This document shows positions 1 through 10,979 of a DNA stretch of 64,000 nucleotides, one piece after another. Each line of letters starts with the position of its first letter. Positions within the stretch are counted from its first letter, which is position 1. Made by a program: the position numbers and the translations under genes. The notes under the pieces are model-generated. The model did not search any database and was not told the origin of the DNA. It was given only the letters and a program-made list of their open reading frames with translations. The stretch is from Amphibalanus amphitrite (Eukaryota; Arthropoda; Thecostraca; Balanomorpha; Balanidae), in assembly GCF_019059575.1 (NCBI RefSeq), contig NW_024881625.1, forward strand, positions 930,001-994,000. The letters are read 5' to 3'.

Positions 1-290
1 GAGGAAGCCGATGATACCCAATTTTAAGGTCCTAGGTCATTGGTTGACCTTGCAGGTCAGGTCAATGACCCCACAGGCGGGAAAATCGGGACCTGTTAGA
101 ACGTCATAAAGTGTGGCTGCTACGGGGTTTTTCGGGGTGCGGATCACGAATATCATGTTAGTTTTGATCACAGATGATGTCTTCATGTATTTAGGCCAGG
201 TCGGGTCAGGTCAGGTCAACCAGTAAGGGTATTCGTAGTAGGTGGCAACCGCCTCTGACAGCTTCGTAACATGTTACGAAGGCACCAAAA
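1..290 (+). repeat. Left copy of a long inverted repeat (AGGTCA-rich), cut by the window edge
   Basis: This stretch reappears in inverted orientation at 9826-10127. Shared landmarks in order are the ATGATACCCAATTTTAA segment, a cluster of AGGTCA hexamers, a GACCTGTTAGAACGT-like segment, ATCACAGATGATGTCTT, and the terminal palindrome CTTCGTAACATGTTACGAAG at 271-290. The two copies differ by scattered substitutions and small indels, so they are not a recent duplication. The left copy may extend beyond base 1. It looks like a mobile-element arm rather than a gene; no convincing coding sequence is present. Confidence 0.7.
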
Positions 291-1184
291 CTACTTCGTA
301 AATGTTCATGCGGTTGCTAAATTCGAATTCAGCTCCAAAAACTGGCCTAGAAACCAAGGGCGGCGCCACCGTGGGGGCAGTGGGGGCAGACTGCCCCCAC
401 TGGCAGGAAGCCGTGGAGGCAAGACTATGTTTTTGCCCCCACAAAATATGGCTGATTATGGGAACAGAAGACCGGTGCAACATTCATTATAGGCGGTTAT
501 AATAGTACGCCTGTTTTTGACGGTCCTCGCATCAAGTGCGTCAGCAGAACGTTCGTTCTCGGACCGTCTGTCGCATATCTCCTACTCCCACTCATTCTCC
601 TACTCATTTTCATTCACCAAAAGGCTGCCCTCGAGCTTGATCTCGAGTAGGTTGAGAAGCAGTTTATCAAAAGTCGGCCAGAGAAGAGATCACCCTCTTT
701 TGGGAACCCTTAGACTGAGACTGAGCTCAGAGAGGTATGACAAAATGTGATAGGTATGTATATCCCGGGTTATCTGGAATTGTATGTGGGTCGCCCTAAT
801 GGAGCTTGTTCTCGTACCTATATCAATCGTATGTGAGAGAATCGCACATACATATATACGTACTACGGGGAAAAGGAGAAATAGTTAGGTACTGACTATA
901 GTTTTGAAGAACACACCATTTTACATCTCAACGAACAACATAACGTTTTTACTAGGTTTGTGTCTCGCAATCTAGCTTTATAGTTTTATTTCGGCCGGGC
1001 CCGGGGATAATCCTAACCACCGCAGCCCGGGGGTAGCCCTCCCCCTCCCCCCTGTTTAACTCCGTTAATAAGGCAGCTACGGTAACAAAAATGGTACCAA
1101 ACAAAAAGTATCTATGAGAAGATTCTAAAGCACCTAAACTTTTTGACCTTAGGTCAGTTTTCAAGGTCAGAATTCAAGGTCAAA

Positions 1185-1412
1185 GGCAAAAACCGGCATT
1201 TTTGTAGTGGTCTGAAAGTGCGTGTTCCAGAGGACGGCATGGTGCATAAAATCGGCTAAAAGGGATGTTGAACAAAAGAAGAGAATCCGTAGATTCAAGG
1301 CAAAAACCGGCATTTTTGTAGTGGTCTCAAAGTACATACGTATTCCAGAGGACGGCATGGTACATAAAATCGGCTAAAAGAGATGTTGAACAAAAGAAGA
1401 GAATCCGTGGAT
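1185..1412 (+). repeat. Tandem duplication, two ~114-bp units
   Basis: The segment starting GGCAAAAACCGGCATTTTTG at 1185 is repeated from 1299 with few differences, including the shared blocks CCAGAGGACGGCATGG and GATGTTGAACAAAAGAAGAG. It lies between AGGTCA-containing repeat sequence and unannotated DNA. No gene is seen between 290 and 1990. Confidence 0.8.
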
Positions 1413-1990
1413 TCCGATGATGTGCATAACATTCAAATTCAAGGTCACGATCATGCTCAAAATTGACCACAAACTTTGCACTTTTTCTTATATCTTGTAT
1501 ACTAAATTCCGAGATGTTTTGATACCTATGTTGTCAAGCTTAGCGGACCCCTATTTGTGCTTTAGCTTACGATACAAGGCTGCTACAAGGTCAAAGTCAC
1601 AAGAGAGTATCCTTGCTAGAGGCTATTTCACTATTCAAGTCAGGCATAATAATTAAGATATGTTTTGCCATACTGAGGCTCTAAATGAATGCTTACAGCA
1701 AAATGGATGCCAGAGGCCCAGAATCGTGATCAGCGGCTACGAAATCATCACAAATGACCTTCCATGTGTAAAAAATCAACCAAATGTCATTCGAGGTTAC
1801 ATGAGGTCAACATCAAACTTGACCTTTTCCAAACAATATATATGTCATTCGACGCGTCTCGACAAGACTAATGCAAATGTACCACTGCCGTAGCTCCAGG
1901 ACCATTTTTGTTGAAGTTATTTGCGAAAAAAGAAACTAAAGCCCCAGCTCGGGGTCGTTGCCCTGACCTCTGACCTCAGGTCACCAAAGT

Positions 1991-2247
1991 TATTTTCCGC
2001 TTCCCCTTCGAGCTGCCAGCAAACATAGAGACAATTAGCTATGCTATGCGTTACCAATCTCAGCGCAAACCTCACAACCAAATCCCTCCAGGAAAACACT
2101 GTTGCTGTACAAAAAGGGGCTATTGGTATATTCAGCCCAAATGAACACGACACAAACATACTAGCAAGTATACATGTCTCAACCGAGACTGCCCTGCCAA
2201 CGGGCCGCCACCCCTCCCCCCGCGCGGCGCAATGGTGTCCCCACCCA
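1991..2247 (+). repeat. Direct repeat B, outer copy
   Basis: This 257-bp sequence begins TATTTTCCGCTTCCCC and ends GTGTCCCCACCCA. It matches 2715-2971 over its full length. An open frame from 2041 (METs in both copies) runs through the repeat but has no recognisable homology. Confidence 0.9.
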
Positions 2248-2414
2248 AACTAGAAACCCTGTCGTGTGTGTCCTCCCCCGGAAAAAGTCCTAACTAGAAA
2301 AAAACCGGGGGACCTAGTTGGGGAAAAACCACATTTTGTGGAAAAACCCATCTTTATTTAAGAGTGTGGTGCGTGTAAAAAAAAAAGCCCCAAAAATAGT
2401 GGTGGGTGGGTGGG

Positions 2415-2719
2415 AAACGCAAAAACATTACAGAGCGAGAACACCGCTGACTTGCGTCAGACCGGGCGGTTTAGAACAGAGTGACCGCGCAAATGCACTC
2501 AAACCCCGCGCCGTCACCGTCACGTGACACGAGTCGTTCCGCCAATCAGAGGAGGCCGCCGCCTTAGCGGCCTTGCCGCCCGGGGGCGCAGGCGGCCGCC
2601 CGCCTGCCGCCGAACGCTGCTCGCAGAGGCCGGCCCGGCTCCGGGGCCGACCCAGAGAAGACGCTCGTAGTGTCGCGGAAAAACCGGTTATATCTTGTCA
2701 TATATAACCGGGCGTATTT
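2415..2719 (+). repeat. Direct repeat A, inner copy
   Basis: This 305-bp sequence starts AAACGCAAAAACATTACAG and ends with a short hairpin-like AACCGGTTATAT...ATATATAACCGGG stretch before GCGTATTT. It matches 8584-8888 at the same length. The middle is very GC-rich, with CpG-dense sequence. Confidence 0.9.
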
Positions 2720-2971
2720 TCCGCTTCCCCTTCGAGCTGCCAGCAAACATAGAGACAATTAGCTATGCTATGCGTTACCAATCTCAGCGCAAACCTCACA
2801 ACCAAATCCCTCCAGGAAAACACTGTTGCTGTACAAAAAGGGGCTATTGGTATATTCAGCCCAAATGAACACGACACAAACATACTAGCAAGTATACATG
2901 TCTCAACCGAGACTGCCCTGCCAACGGGCCGCCACCCCTCCCCCCGCGCGGCGCAATGGTGTCCCCACCCA
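2715..2971 (+). repeat. Direct repeat B, inner copy
   Basis: Second full-length copy of repeat B. It overlaps the end of repeat A by five bases, so A and B are directly fused here, while the other B copy lies 167 bp away from A. Confidence 0.9.
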
Positions 2972-3199
2972 TTCAATACATCCACCCAGACACCAATGCG
3001 CCAAAATGAAACACCCCCTTCCCGAGACCAGCAGACCGAATGGGGGATACAAATTAACACAAAAGACCTATAGTCGCCGCCAGTGTCGAGACCAGCGGCG
3101 GAACCCACTCAAATACGTACTTGGTTGAAGGTAGGTAATTACTTCCTCAACCTGGCCCGAAGCTTACCAGAAACGCCACGATCCCTAAAACCTGCCAAC

Positions 3200-3373
3200 A
3201 TGAATGTGAGCGACACAGCGGTCACCACTAAAGACCAATATTACGGCATTTATACCGAAGCCCTTTCAGCAGGACTAACAACCAGTAGCATTAGCCACTA
3301 CCTCGATGATAGCCTCCATCAACTAAAGGCCCTCGATATACCCGCCGAAAAAACAACCATCCATGAGTTCTGA
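3200..3373 (+). CDS. Small ORF inside the split-repeat element, unassigned
   Basis: A 57-codon open frame begins at the ATG at 3200. The same frame is open upstream to about 3083. It contains the string HYLDDSLHQL, which superficially recalls a reverse-transcriptase YxDD box, but the neighbouring RT blocks are absent and the ORF ends 18 residues later. It may be a remnant of an element-encoded protein or chance. I do not assign a function. Confidence 0.15.
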   Translation: MNVSDTAVTTKDQYYGIYTEALSAGLTTSSISHYLDDSLHQLKALDIPAEKTTIHEF

Positions 3374-3659
3374 GGCATCTGACAACAGAAGCCGTATTTT
3401 CCTTTACCTTGAACCCTATGCACCACATGCCTATCAGCGCGACCATTAATTTTCCCAGAACTTTGGAAGGGGTTAGAACAGTATCAACGAAGGTCGTTGA
3501 CAGCCGCCCAGCAAAAAAGGGGAGGGCTCTCGGCCCGCTCCAGGAATCAGCGCTCTAAGCCGCCGTAAGGTTACCCGCGCTACCGGGCGTCCTAGCGGCA
3601 GCCAACTCCAAGCAGACAAGCAAGCCGCCCCGAAGCCGTTGTAGAAAAGTACATCCTCG

Positions 3660-4375
3660 CAGACTAGACAGCTGCCCCGAGGCCGTTGTAGAATGGGACA
3701 ACCCCGGGTAGACTAGCGAGCTGCCCCGAGGCCGCCGTAGGAGGAGACACCCCGGGCAGACTAGCGGGCTGTCCCGAGGCCGTTGCAGGAGAGGATACCC
3801 CCGGGCAGACTAGCGAGCTGCCCCGCGGGGTCGTTGTGGAAGGGGACACTCTGGGGCAGACTAGCGAGCTGCCCCGAGGCCGTTGTAGAAGGGGGCACCC
3901 CAGGCAGACTAGCGAGCTGCCCCGAGGCCGTTGTAGGCGAGGACACCCCCGGGCAGACTAGCGAGCTGCCTCGGGGTCGTTGTAGAAGGGGATACCCCCG
4001 GGGCAGACTAGCGAGCTGCCCCGAGGTCGTTGTAGAAGGGGACACCCCGGGGCAGACTAGCGAGCTGCCCCGGGGTCGTTGTAGAAGGGGACACCCCCCC
4101 CCCCCGGGCAGACTAGCGAGCTGCCCCGGGGTCGTTGTAGAAGGGGACATCCCCGGGCAGACTAGCGAGCTAGCTGCCCCGGGGTCGTTGTAGAAGGGGA
4201 CACCCCCGGGCAGACTAGCGAGCTGCCCCGGGGTCGTTGTAGAAGGGGACACCCCCGAGCAGACTAGTGAGCTGCCCCGGGGTCGTTGTAGAAGGGGACA
4301 TCCCCCGGGCAGACTAGCGAGCTGCCACGGGGTCGTTGTAGAGGGGGACACCCCCGGGCAGACTAGCGAGCTTCA
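3660..4375 (+). repeat. Minisatellite, ~50-bp unit, about 14-15 copies
   Basis: The unit contains GGGCAGACTAGCGAGCTGCC followed by a GGTCGTTGTAGAAGGGGACA-type half. Successive occurrences of the GACTAGCGAG core are spaced about 48-56 bp from 3708 to 4357. The right half of the array is more homogeneous than the left. Copies differ mainly in the length of C runs. The array lies inside the split-repeat element. Proline/serine-rich reading frames on both strands are by-products of the repeat. Confidence 0.9.
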
Positions 4376-5509
4376 CCCGGGACTTGCAGAATTGGGCATC
4401 CCAAGATTCTCCGAATGTTCAAGGCAATTACCCGACCGGAATACCAAAAATACCCGTTTTTGAAATCTGATAGTATCCGCATCACCCGCCACGGGCAACA
4501 AGCTTAAGCCTTTCCGCGAAGCTCCGGATTGATCAGGGACCAAATGACCGGCATACAGACAGCCCCTACGCTGTAAACAGGCCAATATGGGTATAAAGGT
4601 TGCCGTTGCTTCCTAGCTCGACACGTTTTGGAGGTGTTTACTGCCTCCAAACGCCGAGCTGGCTCAATGTCACCCATAGAAGGTACAGTAACTCACCCAC
4701 CAACCAACCATAGGCAGGTCCTGAGTGACGTGAACCCTGATGCTGGCGAGGGGTACCCCGTACCAGTGCTCCAAAGTTTGTTGATTTAGGTGGGAAACGA
4801 CATCCAAATGAAAATCACTTTTCACTCGCCTCCATTATTTAAGCCCATTTTCCACTCCCAATTTTGCCAAGAAAAAGCATTTGCATGGACCGATAGCCAT
4901 TTTACTTCCCACATACCAGCCTCGTATTAAATTTTGCTGTACATTCTTTTTCCACTCTTTAGGCCTTATCTGACCATCAATTTTCCACCCTTTTCCCTTA
5001 TTTGGTGAGTAATTTTCATAGACCCGGGAAACAGGGGGGGCAGCGGGGGCGCTTGCCCCCCCCCCCCCAACCTGAGAGCCGAGGGGGCGGCGCCCCCTCA
5101 ACATTGAGGCAGCGAGAAAGGATCTTCCCTCCCTTTTCCGGACTTCGTTTCCTTTATATATCTAAACCTAAACACACGCCTTTTCCTTGCCATCTGAATG
5201 GTTTCTGCTGTTACAATGTCGATTTGACATCTGCTGTTGTCATCCCGCTTTTGTTTGGGCCTGGCCTTGGCCATAAGTTTGGCAGGCCAGCCTTTACATT
5301 GGACCATTTTGAGTCAACCTTGAGAAATACCTAACGTACAACTGTGGTAAAATCGTTGCTATAGGTATAACAGTTTACCCGCTCCGGGTGTAAGGGAGGG
5401 GTATGGGGCAATGAGTGCACTGACGTGGTGCCCTTGGAAGGCCGGTATGGGATTAAAAGCTCAGCGACACTAAGCGCTTGTATGGTGCCTTCGGATATCG
5501 TTAGCATCC

Positions 5510-6330
5510 TCAGAATCACCGGCGTAGGGCCCTCAGAGCCGCCGGTAAGGGGCCTTTAGAGGCACTGGTGTGGGAATGTCATGCAGGTGCCGGTGTGGGC
5601 GCTCAGATGTGCTAGTGTGATTCTCTCAGAGGCGCCGGTGAGGGTCCTTACAGGCGTTGCTGTGGGCCCTCATAGACGCTGGTGTGGAGCCGTTACAGAC
5701 GGGTGTGGGGCCTGAGCTGCGGACGCGAACCCTCTACAAGCCGGCAGGGGGTTCTCAGTGACCGGCAAGAGGCCCTTAGGCCAGCAGAAGAAGTTCTGCG
5801 GGGTCCTTAGAGACCGGCATGGTACTATCAGACGCCGGTGGGGCCCTGAGAGTCACCGGACCGGTGTGGGGCCCTCAGAAGTCACCAGTGGGTGGCCTTT
5901 AGATGCGCCGGTGTTGGGTAGGGATTCGGGTCCTCACTCAGAGTCGCCGATATAGGGCATTAATAGGCACTAGTGTAGGCACTCAGAATTGGGGGTGTGA
6001 AACCTTCAGAGACACCGGTGTGGGCCCCCATAGGCGCCGACGAGGGCCCCCACAGTTGCCGTTATAGGGCTCTCAGAAAAATAATTGTGGGACCATCACA
6101 GGCGGGAAATGCCCCTAGAACTGGGCCCTCATAGGCCGGTAAGAACTTTCAGAGGCCAGTAAGGGGCCTGTGGAGACCACTGAAGGGCCCTTAAAAGGCA
6201 CAAGAGGCCCTCAGGATCCGGCGTGGGGCCCTTAAAGAGATCTTAGTGTGGCAATTTAGGGTCCATGAGGTGCTCTAATGAGCCCCATGGGGCCCTTCGA
6301 TATGGCCATTGTTAACCACCAGTGGTCAAA
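5510..6330 (+). repeat. Degenerate short-unit array (GGGCCCTCAGA ... GCCGGTGTG)
   Basis: About 0.8 kb in which a variable 20-35-bp unit recurs, typically GGGCCCTCAGA or GGGGCCTTTAGA followed by GGCGCCGGTGTG. It is too diverged for a fixed period. It lies inside the split-repeat element. No coding sequence is supported here. Between about 6400 and 8580 I see only low-complexity and unrecognised sequence, including a (CAG)n run near 6688-6708. Confidence 0.7.
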
Positions 6331-8583
6331 TGGCGCCGCAGGGCCCCTCGGAGCCGAGGCTCCCTTTGAACCCGATGGGGAGGTGGGGTACGTGTCCCCT
6401 TAGACCCCTAGCTACGCCACCGTTTCATATGCATCATGTCAGGTATTTTCCTTTGACACCCAAGCCAAAATACAATTTTGGGACACTGAGGGAAACTCCC
6501 ATTCCTAACAACGCATACTGACTTACTTCATTTTAGCTATTAATGATAGTAACTGACCTGTATGTTCAATGTTCATTCGCTGTTTTGCAGAGAAAGGTCA
6601 TATCATATTCTATAGCGACAAGTAGAAATAATTTACTAAGAAATAGACCGCTTTGAAGATAGTTACAGACGATTTAAAAACCCTCAGCAGCAGCAGCAGC
6701 AGCAGCAAACCAATGTTGAAAACACGTCTAACGTTAGAGTTGACTAGATTTCATTTTTTCTCTTCGGGCTTCGCCTAACGATTTTATCACAATGTTATTA
6801 CTATCTTAGCGTCTTACTTTCCACCAGCATTGCCCTCATGTCCCTATTGGTGGAACCAGATATCCCCTCAAAAATGCCGATATCGCCATGCCCAAGCGTT
6901 CACTATCCACCCATATCGGGTCCCCTAGAACCTCCATTAACAGATATGTTCCGGGCCCCGTACATGGAATAACGTACCTTTCAAAACCCCGGCCACCTTG
7001 GCCTATACCTGACGATGTCCCGTAAGACCTGCTAGGCAGCACCACTGGAGCAAGATGAGCTGGGAGGGGTCGGACTCCCTCAGCTGACGTGGGAGCTGTG
7101 AAGGAATCCTCCAGCGGCCGAAGAAGACTCTGGCAAAGCGGGCCGGCCCCGCCGAGTGTGCCGATCCGTCGCCGTTCAGAGTCTGATGCCAACCATCAAG
7201 CCATGGAAGAAAAAAACAGATTGTGTCACATAACCATTTTTAGCCGAAATCTCGTATCAAAAAGGGGCTATATACGAGTATACTGGCGCCATTTATCTGA
7301 CAATGCGTGTGATGACATATCGGCAGGATATGCATATTGCAGATGTCGCTTATGCATGCCTTGGCAATGCCCTATTGACCAACGACAAGGAAGGCACCTC
7401 ACTCTGGCAAAAAAAAACGATTTACAAACGCCACTACCATAAAAAAACGAAACACAGTTAACTCGTACCTCAATGCAGATTGAGAGCCACACAATCACGG
7501 GCTATCCTAAACCTGCATCCTAGAAAATGGCATACCTACTGCAGCCTTTAAACATGGGTGTGAAAACTTCCTCTGGGTAATAGCCTGTAACTTACTAGGC
7601 TATCGCTAATGCATCCCAAAACCACCTTACATAATTCCCCATCTAATCCATAATATCTTAGTCCGCCGAGACTTATCACACCCAAACTGGGTTCCACTGT
7701 ATCATCACCTCTGTACCTCTGTATCACCCACTAAACCTTTCATCCCAACCTAACACCAGATAACAATGCCATCTTAGACCAATACCATTGCATTGGTTAT
7801 CCTTACAATGAACTCCATTTACCCTCTCAAGTCTCACCCGGCAGTTGGTACCCTTGTTATCAACAATCCCTAACCCACTAATGAAAACCCCGCTCGGACA
7901 CGCTCGGACAGAGCCAACATCACCAGCAGCTCATTCTCCACGGGGTACGCCCACCTGGCACACCTTACGCCAGTAACCGTTCACCTGTATGGGAACCACA
8001 GTTCAACCAACACCAGGCACCACAAAACGGCAATTCTACCAACTCTCTGCACAACCACCGGCCAACACCACGTGGCCACCAAACCCTACGCCGGCCAGGC
8101 CGTGCACTCTGAGCTGCTACACCGAGAAAGCATTAGCTGATTTCACTCACACGGAGTGTAGAATGGCAAAGTCCGGGCGTTCCGTTCCAGGGACGAAAAA
8201 AAAACAGTTACAGCTATGTTTCACCTAGCAAATACCTACACTCAATCTCCCAAAATCTGAAAAAACACACCAAGCCTATTCCTACCAGCAGTCCAAGTTT
8301 CGTTGTTTTATCTAACCTTCAAAGAACCTATAATACCGGGCATTTGCCGACCCATTGCTCATCGACCCTTTTCTTACCGTGATAGCATAACATTAGCACA
8401 AAATAACCAAACCTCATGCCGAAAATGAAAAAAAAAATCAGACAGAAACAACAAACCAGTAAAAAATAAACAAAAACCCCGAAAGGAAAAAAAACATCCT
8501 CGTCAATCAATATAGCATTTATATAAAAACTGAACCTATACTCCCCTTGATGTCTTCCAGTTTCCACTGAACACGACCGCAGT

Positions 8584-8888
8584 AAACGCAAAAACATTAC
8601 AGAGCGAGAACACCGCTGACTTGCGTCAGACCGGGCGGTTTAGAACAGAGTGACCGCGCAAATGCACTCAAACCCCGCGCCGTCACCGTCACGTGACACG
8701 AGTCGTTCCGCCAATCAGAGGAGGCCGCCGCCTTAGCGGCCTTGCCGCCCGGGGGCGCAGGCGGCCGCCCGCCTGCCGCCGAACGCTGCTCGCAGAGGCC
8801 GGCCCGGCTCCGGGGCCGACCCAGAGAAGACGCTCGTAGTGTCGCGGAAAAACCGGTTATATCTTGTCATATATAACCGGGCGTATTT
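8584..8888 (+). repeat. Direct repeat A, outer copy
   Basis: A full-length match to 2415-2719. It forms the right boundary of the split-repeat element and is followed directly by AAGT, the same four bases that precede the left boundary at 1991. Confidence 0.9.
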
Positions 8889-9202
8889 AAGTATTTTTTT
8901 TTTCTAGGTCAAATGCTACGCAACCGTGCTCGTAATTTGTCTTTATCTCTAAAACTCAATTTTTGGCAGCTGGTTGAAGTTCACGTCTGTGACGCCGAAG
9001 TTTGCCGTGCAGGAGTCTAGAAAAATCGGCCCTGAGGCGTTATCAAGGAGGCTAGCTCCAATTTTTTTGCTTCAAAAGATGTCAAATTAATGGGGGATAA
9101 GGTACAGCAAGTTTCGTCTTTCTATCCCTAAGCGTTCGTGAGGTATCGCAAATATTCACCAGGGGAGGCGAAAAACGCCCCCCTCCCCTTCCGGGCCCGC
9201 GA

Positions 9203-9209
9203 GGGTTAA
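9203..9209 (+). mobile_element. Possible piggyBac-like end (GGG-TTAA)
   Basis: GCCCGCGAGGG is followed by TTAA at 9206-9209. This resembles the right end of the complete piggyBac-like element at 57.6-58.5 kb, GCGGGCGAGGG-TTAA. The matching left end was not found, so this is either a solo or decayed end or a chance match. AGGTCA-containing sequence follows at about 9410-9620. Confidence 0.3.
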
Positions 9210-9690
9210 TGGTTAAACTCAATACGCCTATGCATGAAACCTGAAACCAAAATAATTTTGAATGACAACATCTAGGGAGAAGGTGCTCATGGATTTTGCA
9301 GATCGGCGTTATCAGACTACAGTCGGGTCAGTCTCAAGCTTGCCCCCACTGGCGAAAATTCGTGGCGCCGCCACTGCTAGAAACACGTAAAACTCGAAAA
9401 AGTGAACCGAGGTCATCAAAGGTCAATGACCTGACCTGACCTTCAGGTGACCTTGACACCCACCCTTATGCATGGGGGCAACATCATATCACATGTTTGA
9501 ACGCTTGAAACCACGAAAAGACTGCAAACGCGCGGCTAATGCGAGCCGACATACGCCGAATCGCGATTCCAGCCAAACATGGTCTCGAAAAGTAGGTCAC
9601 AGGTCAAAGGTCATTTGGGTCAGGGTCATGAAATTTTCAGGGTAGGTGTGAAATTGATGAACGCGAGGGTACTGAAAGTTTCGTCGCGAT

Positions 9691-9824
9691 AAATATGCAG
9701 GATATTACAACAAAAATTACCCGACGTTTCGTTTATTATAACTTTTTCAAGGGTTTCATTACCCTTGAAAAAGTTATAATAAACGAAACGTCGGGTAATT
9801 TTTGTTGTAATATCTTGCATATTT
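9691..9824. repeat. Near-perfect hairpin, 64-bp arms and 6-nt loop
   Basis: The arms at 9691-9754 and 9761-9824 are reverse complements with a single mismatch; the loop is TTCATT. The hairpin directly abuts the palindrome CTTCGTAACATGTTACGAAG (9829-9848) that begins the right arm of the large inverted repeat. No open reading frame of substance is present. It could be a compact foldback MITE, a cruciform-forming element or the source of a small-RNA hairpin. Confidence 0.9.
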
Positions 9825-9825
9825 A

Positions 9826-10127
9826 TCTTCGTAACATGTTACGAAGCTGTCAGAGGCGGTTGACACGTACTACGAATACTCGTCACGACCCCTACTGGTT
9901 AACCTTAACTGACCTGACCCGACCTGGTCTAAATGCATAAAGACATCATCTGTGATCGAAACTATTACACGACATTCGTGATCAGCACCCCGAAAAAAAC
10001 CTATACCAGCCACACTTTACGTCTTTCTAACAGGTCCCGATTTTCCCGACTTTTGGGTCATTGACCTGACCTGGAAGAAGGCCAACCAATGACCTAGGAC
10101 ATTAAAATTGGGTATCATCGGCCTCCT
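9826..10127 (-). repeat. Right copy of the long inverted repeat
   Basis: This is the reverse complement of 1-290 with the same landmarks in reverse order, ending at AAAATTGGGTATCATCGGCCTCC. The enclosed 9.5 kb includes the complete split-repeat element, so that element was probably inserted into this older repeat. Between 10128 and about 10980 nothing is supported apart from repeat-like sequence. Confidence 0.7.
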
Positions 10128-10979
10128 CTCGTCACCGGCAACTCGCTCGTCCCTCACTCCTAAGTATAAGAGGCTAAGAATTTGGTAATAAGGTTGTATT
10201 TCCCTCATGTTTCCAAGTTAGTTCGGTTTCGGTATTTCCTCAGGGTTTTAGTTGGTACCTATTTGGTAATTGGTTTTATATCGGTATCCCAATGTAATGT
10301 AATTAATGTAAAGTAATGTAATTGACATCACCTCACTAGACTTGACACTTGGCAATACTGACAAAATAGTGGATAGTGAGTAGTGACCCGATGCCCAAAT
10401 GATTTGCACGGCACCCTACTTAGTACTAACCGGTCCATATCGGTCTACCAAATGTGAGCGCAATCGGCTCAGTCGTTCTCAAGATCTGGAACCGGCCCTT
10501 GCACGAACGCATGTGCAATGCCAGTGGCACCATAACTGTGACACGTAGGAAAGCATTGCCTCGTGGGTGCCCGCCTACTTATTTGTGACGTTTTAGCGTA
10601 GGTAATCGACAGATGTTCGAAGAAGTCGGCACCTCCATCGATTTCGCTAAAAATCGACCCGGCGGTAGGCTGGTAGCTATTGGTAACCGGTTGAAGTGGC
10701 TGCAAGAAACTTTGCGATACATCTCGATATATGAAAAACTTCCCAGATTTTGGCAAAATCCCATTCAAAAGGTGGGTTCAAAATGTAGCATCTCTCTCCA
10801 GTAATCGACATCGGTCAAAACATGCCACGTTCCGCGCATATTTCAGGTCCTGTGTAGGCCGTCTTCCTCGCATACTCGCACGGTGTCCCAGCCCGTTCAC
10901 AGGAAGTATCCCGGCTCTGAACAGGTGGCAGCTCAGCCGCCGATCGCCTCCGACACCAAACCACATCGGACAGCCTGCT

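Larger units (their letters stand above)
1991..8888 (-). mobile_element. Large retroelement-like unit with split direct repeats (order A1-internal-B1-A2-B2 on the minus strand)
   Basis: Two different direct repeats are interleaved. B is 257 bp (1991-2247 and 2715-2971). A is 305 bp (2415-2719 and 8584-8888). By eye, the two copies of each appear identical or nearly so. B1 and A2 overlap by five bases (TATTT). A 167-bp spacer (2248-2414) separates A2 from B2. Read on the minus strand this is the arrangement known for Ngaro/PAT tyrosine-recombinase retrotransposons. The unit is also flanked by AAGT on both sides (1987-1990 and 8889-8892), which would instead fit an integrase-made 4-bp duplication. 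No reverse transcriptase, integrase or recombinase is recognisable, so the unit is probably non-autonomous. Its interior holds a ~50-bp minisatellite and a GGGCCCTCAG-type array. The near-identity of the repeats suggests recent activity. Confidence 0.6.

Noticed and set aside
3293..3330. HYLDDSLH as a reverse-transcriptase active site
   Set aside because: The other RT blocks are missing and the frame closes within 20 residues; a four-residue match is not enough.
3761..4351. 196-codon minus-strand and 136-codon plus-strand frames with proline/serine repeats
   Set aside because: Both are by-products of the ~50-bp minisatellite; neither has a start context or a non-repeat part.
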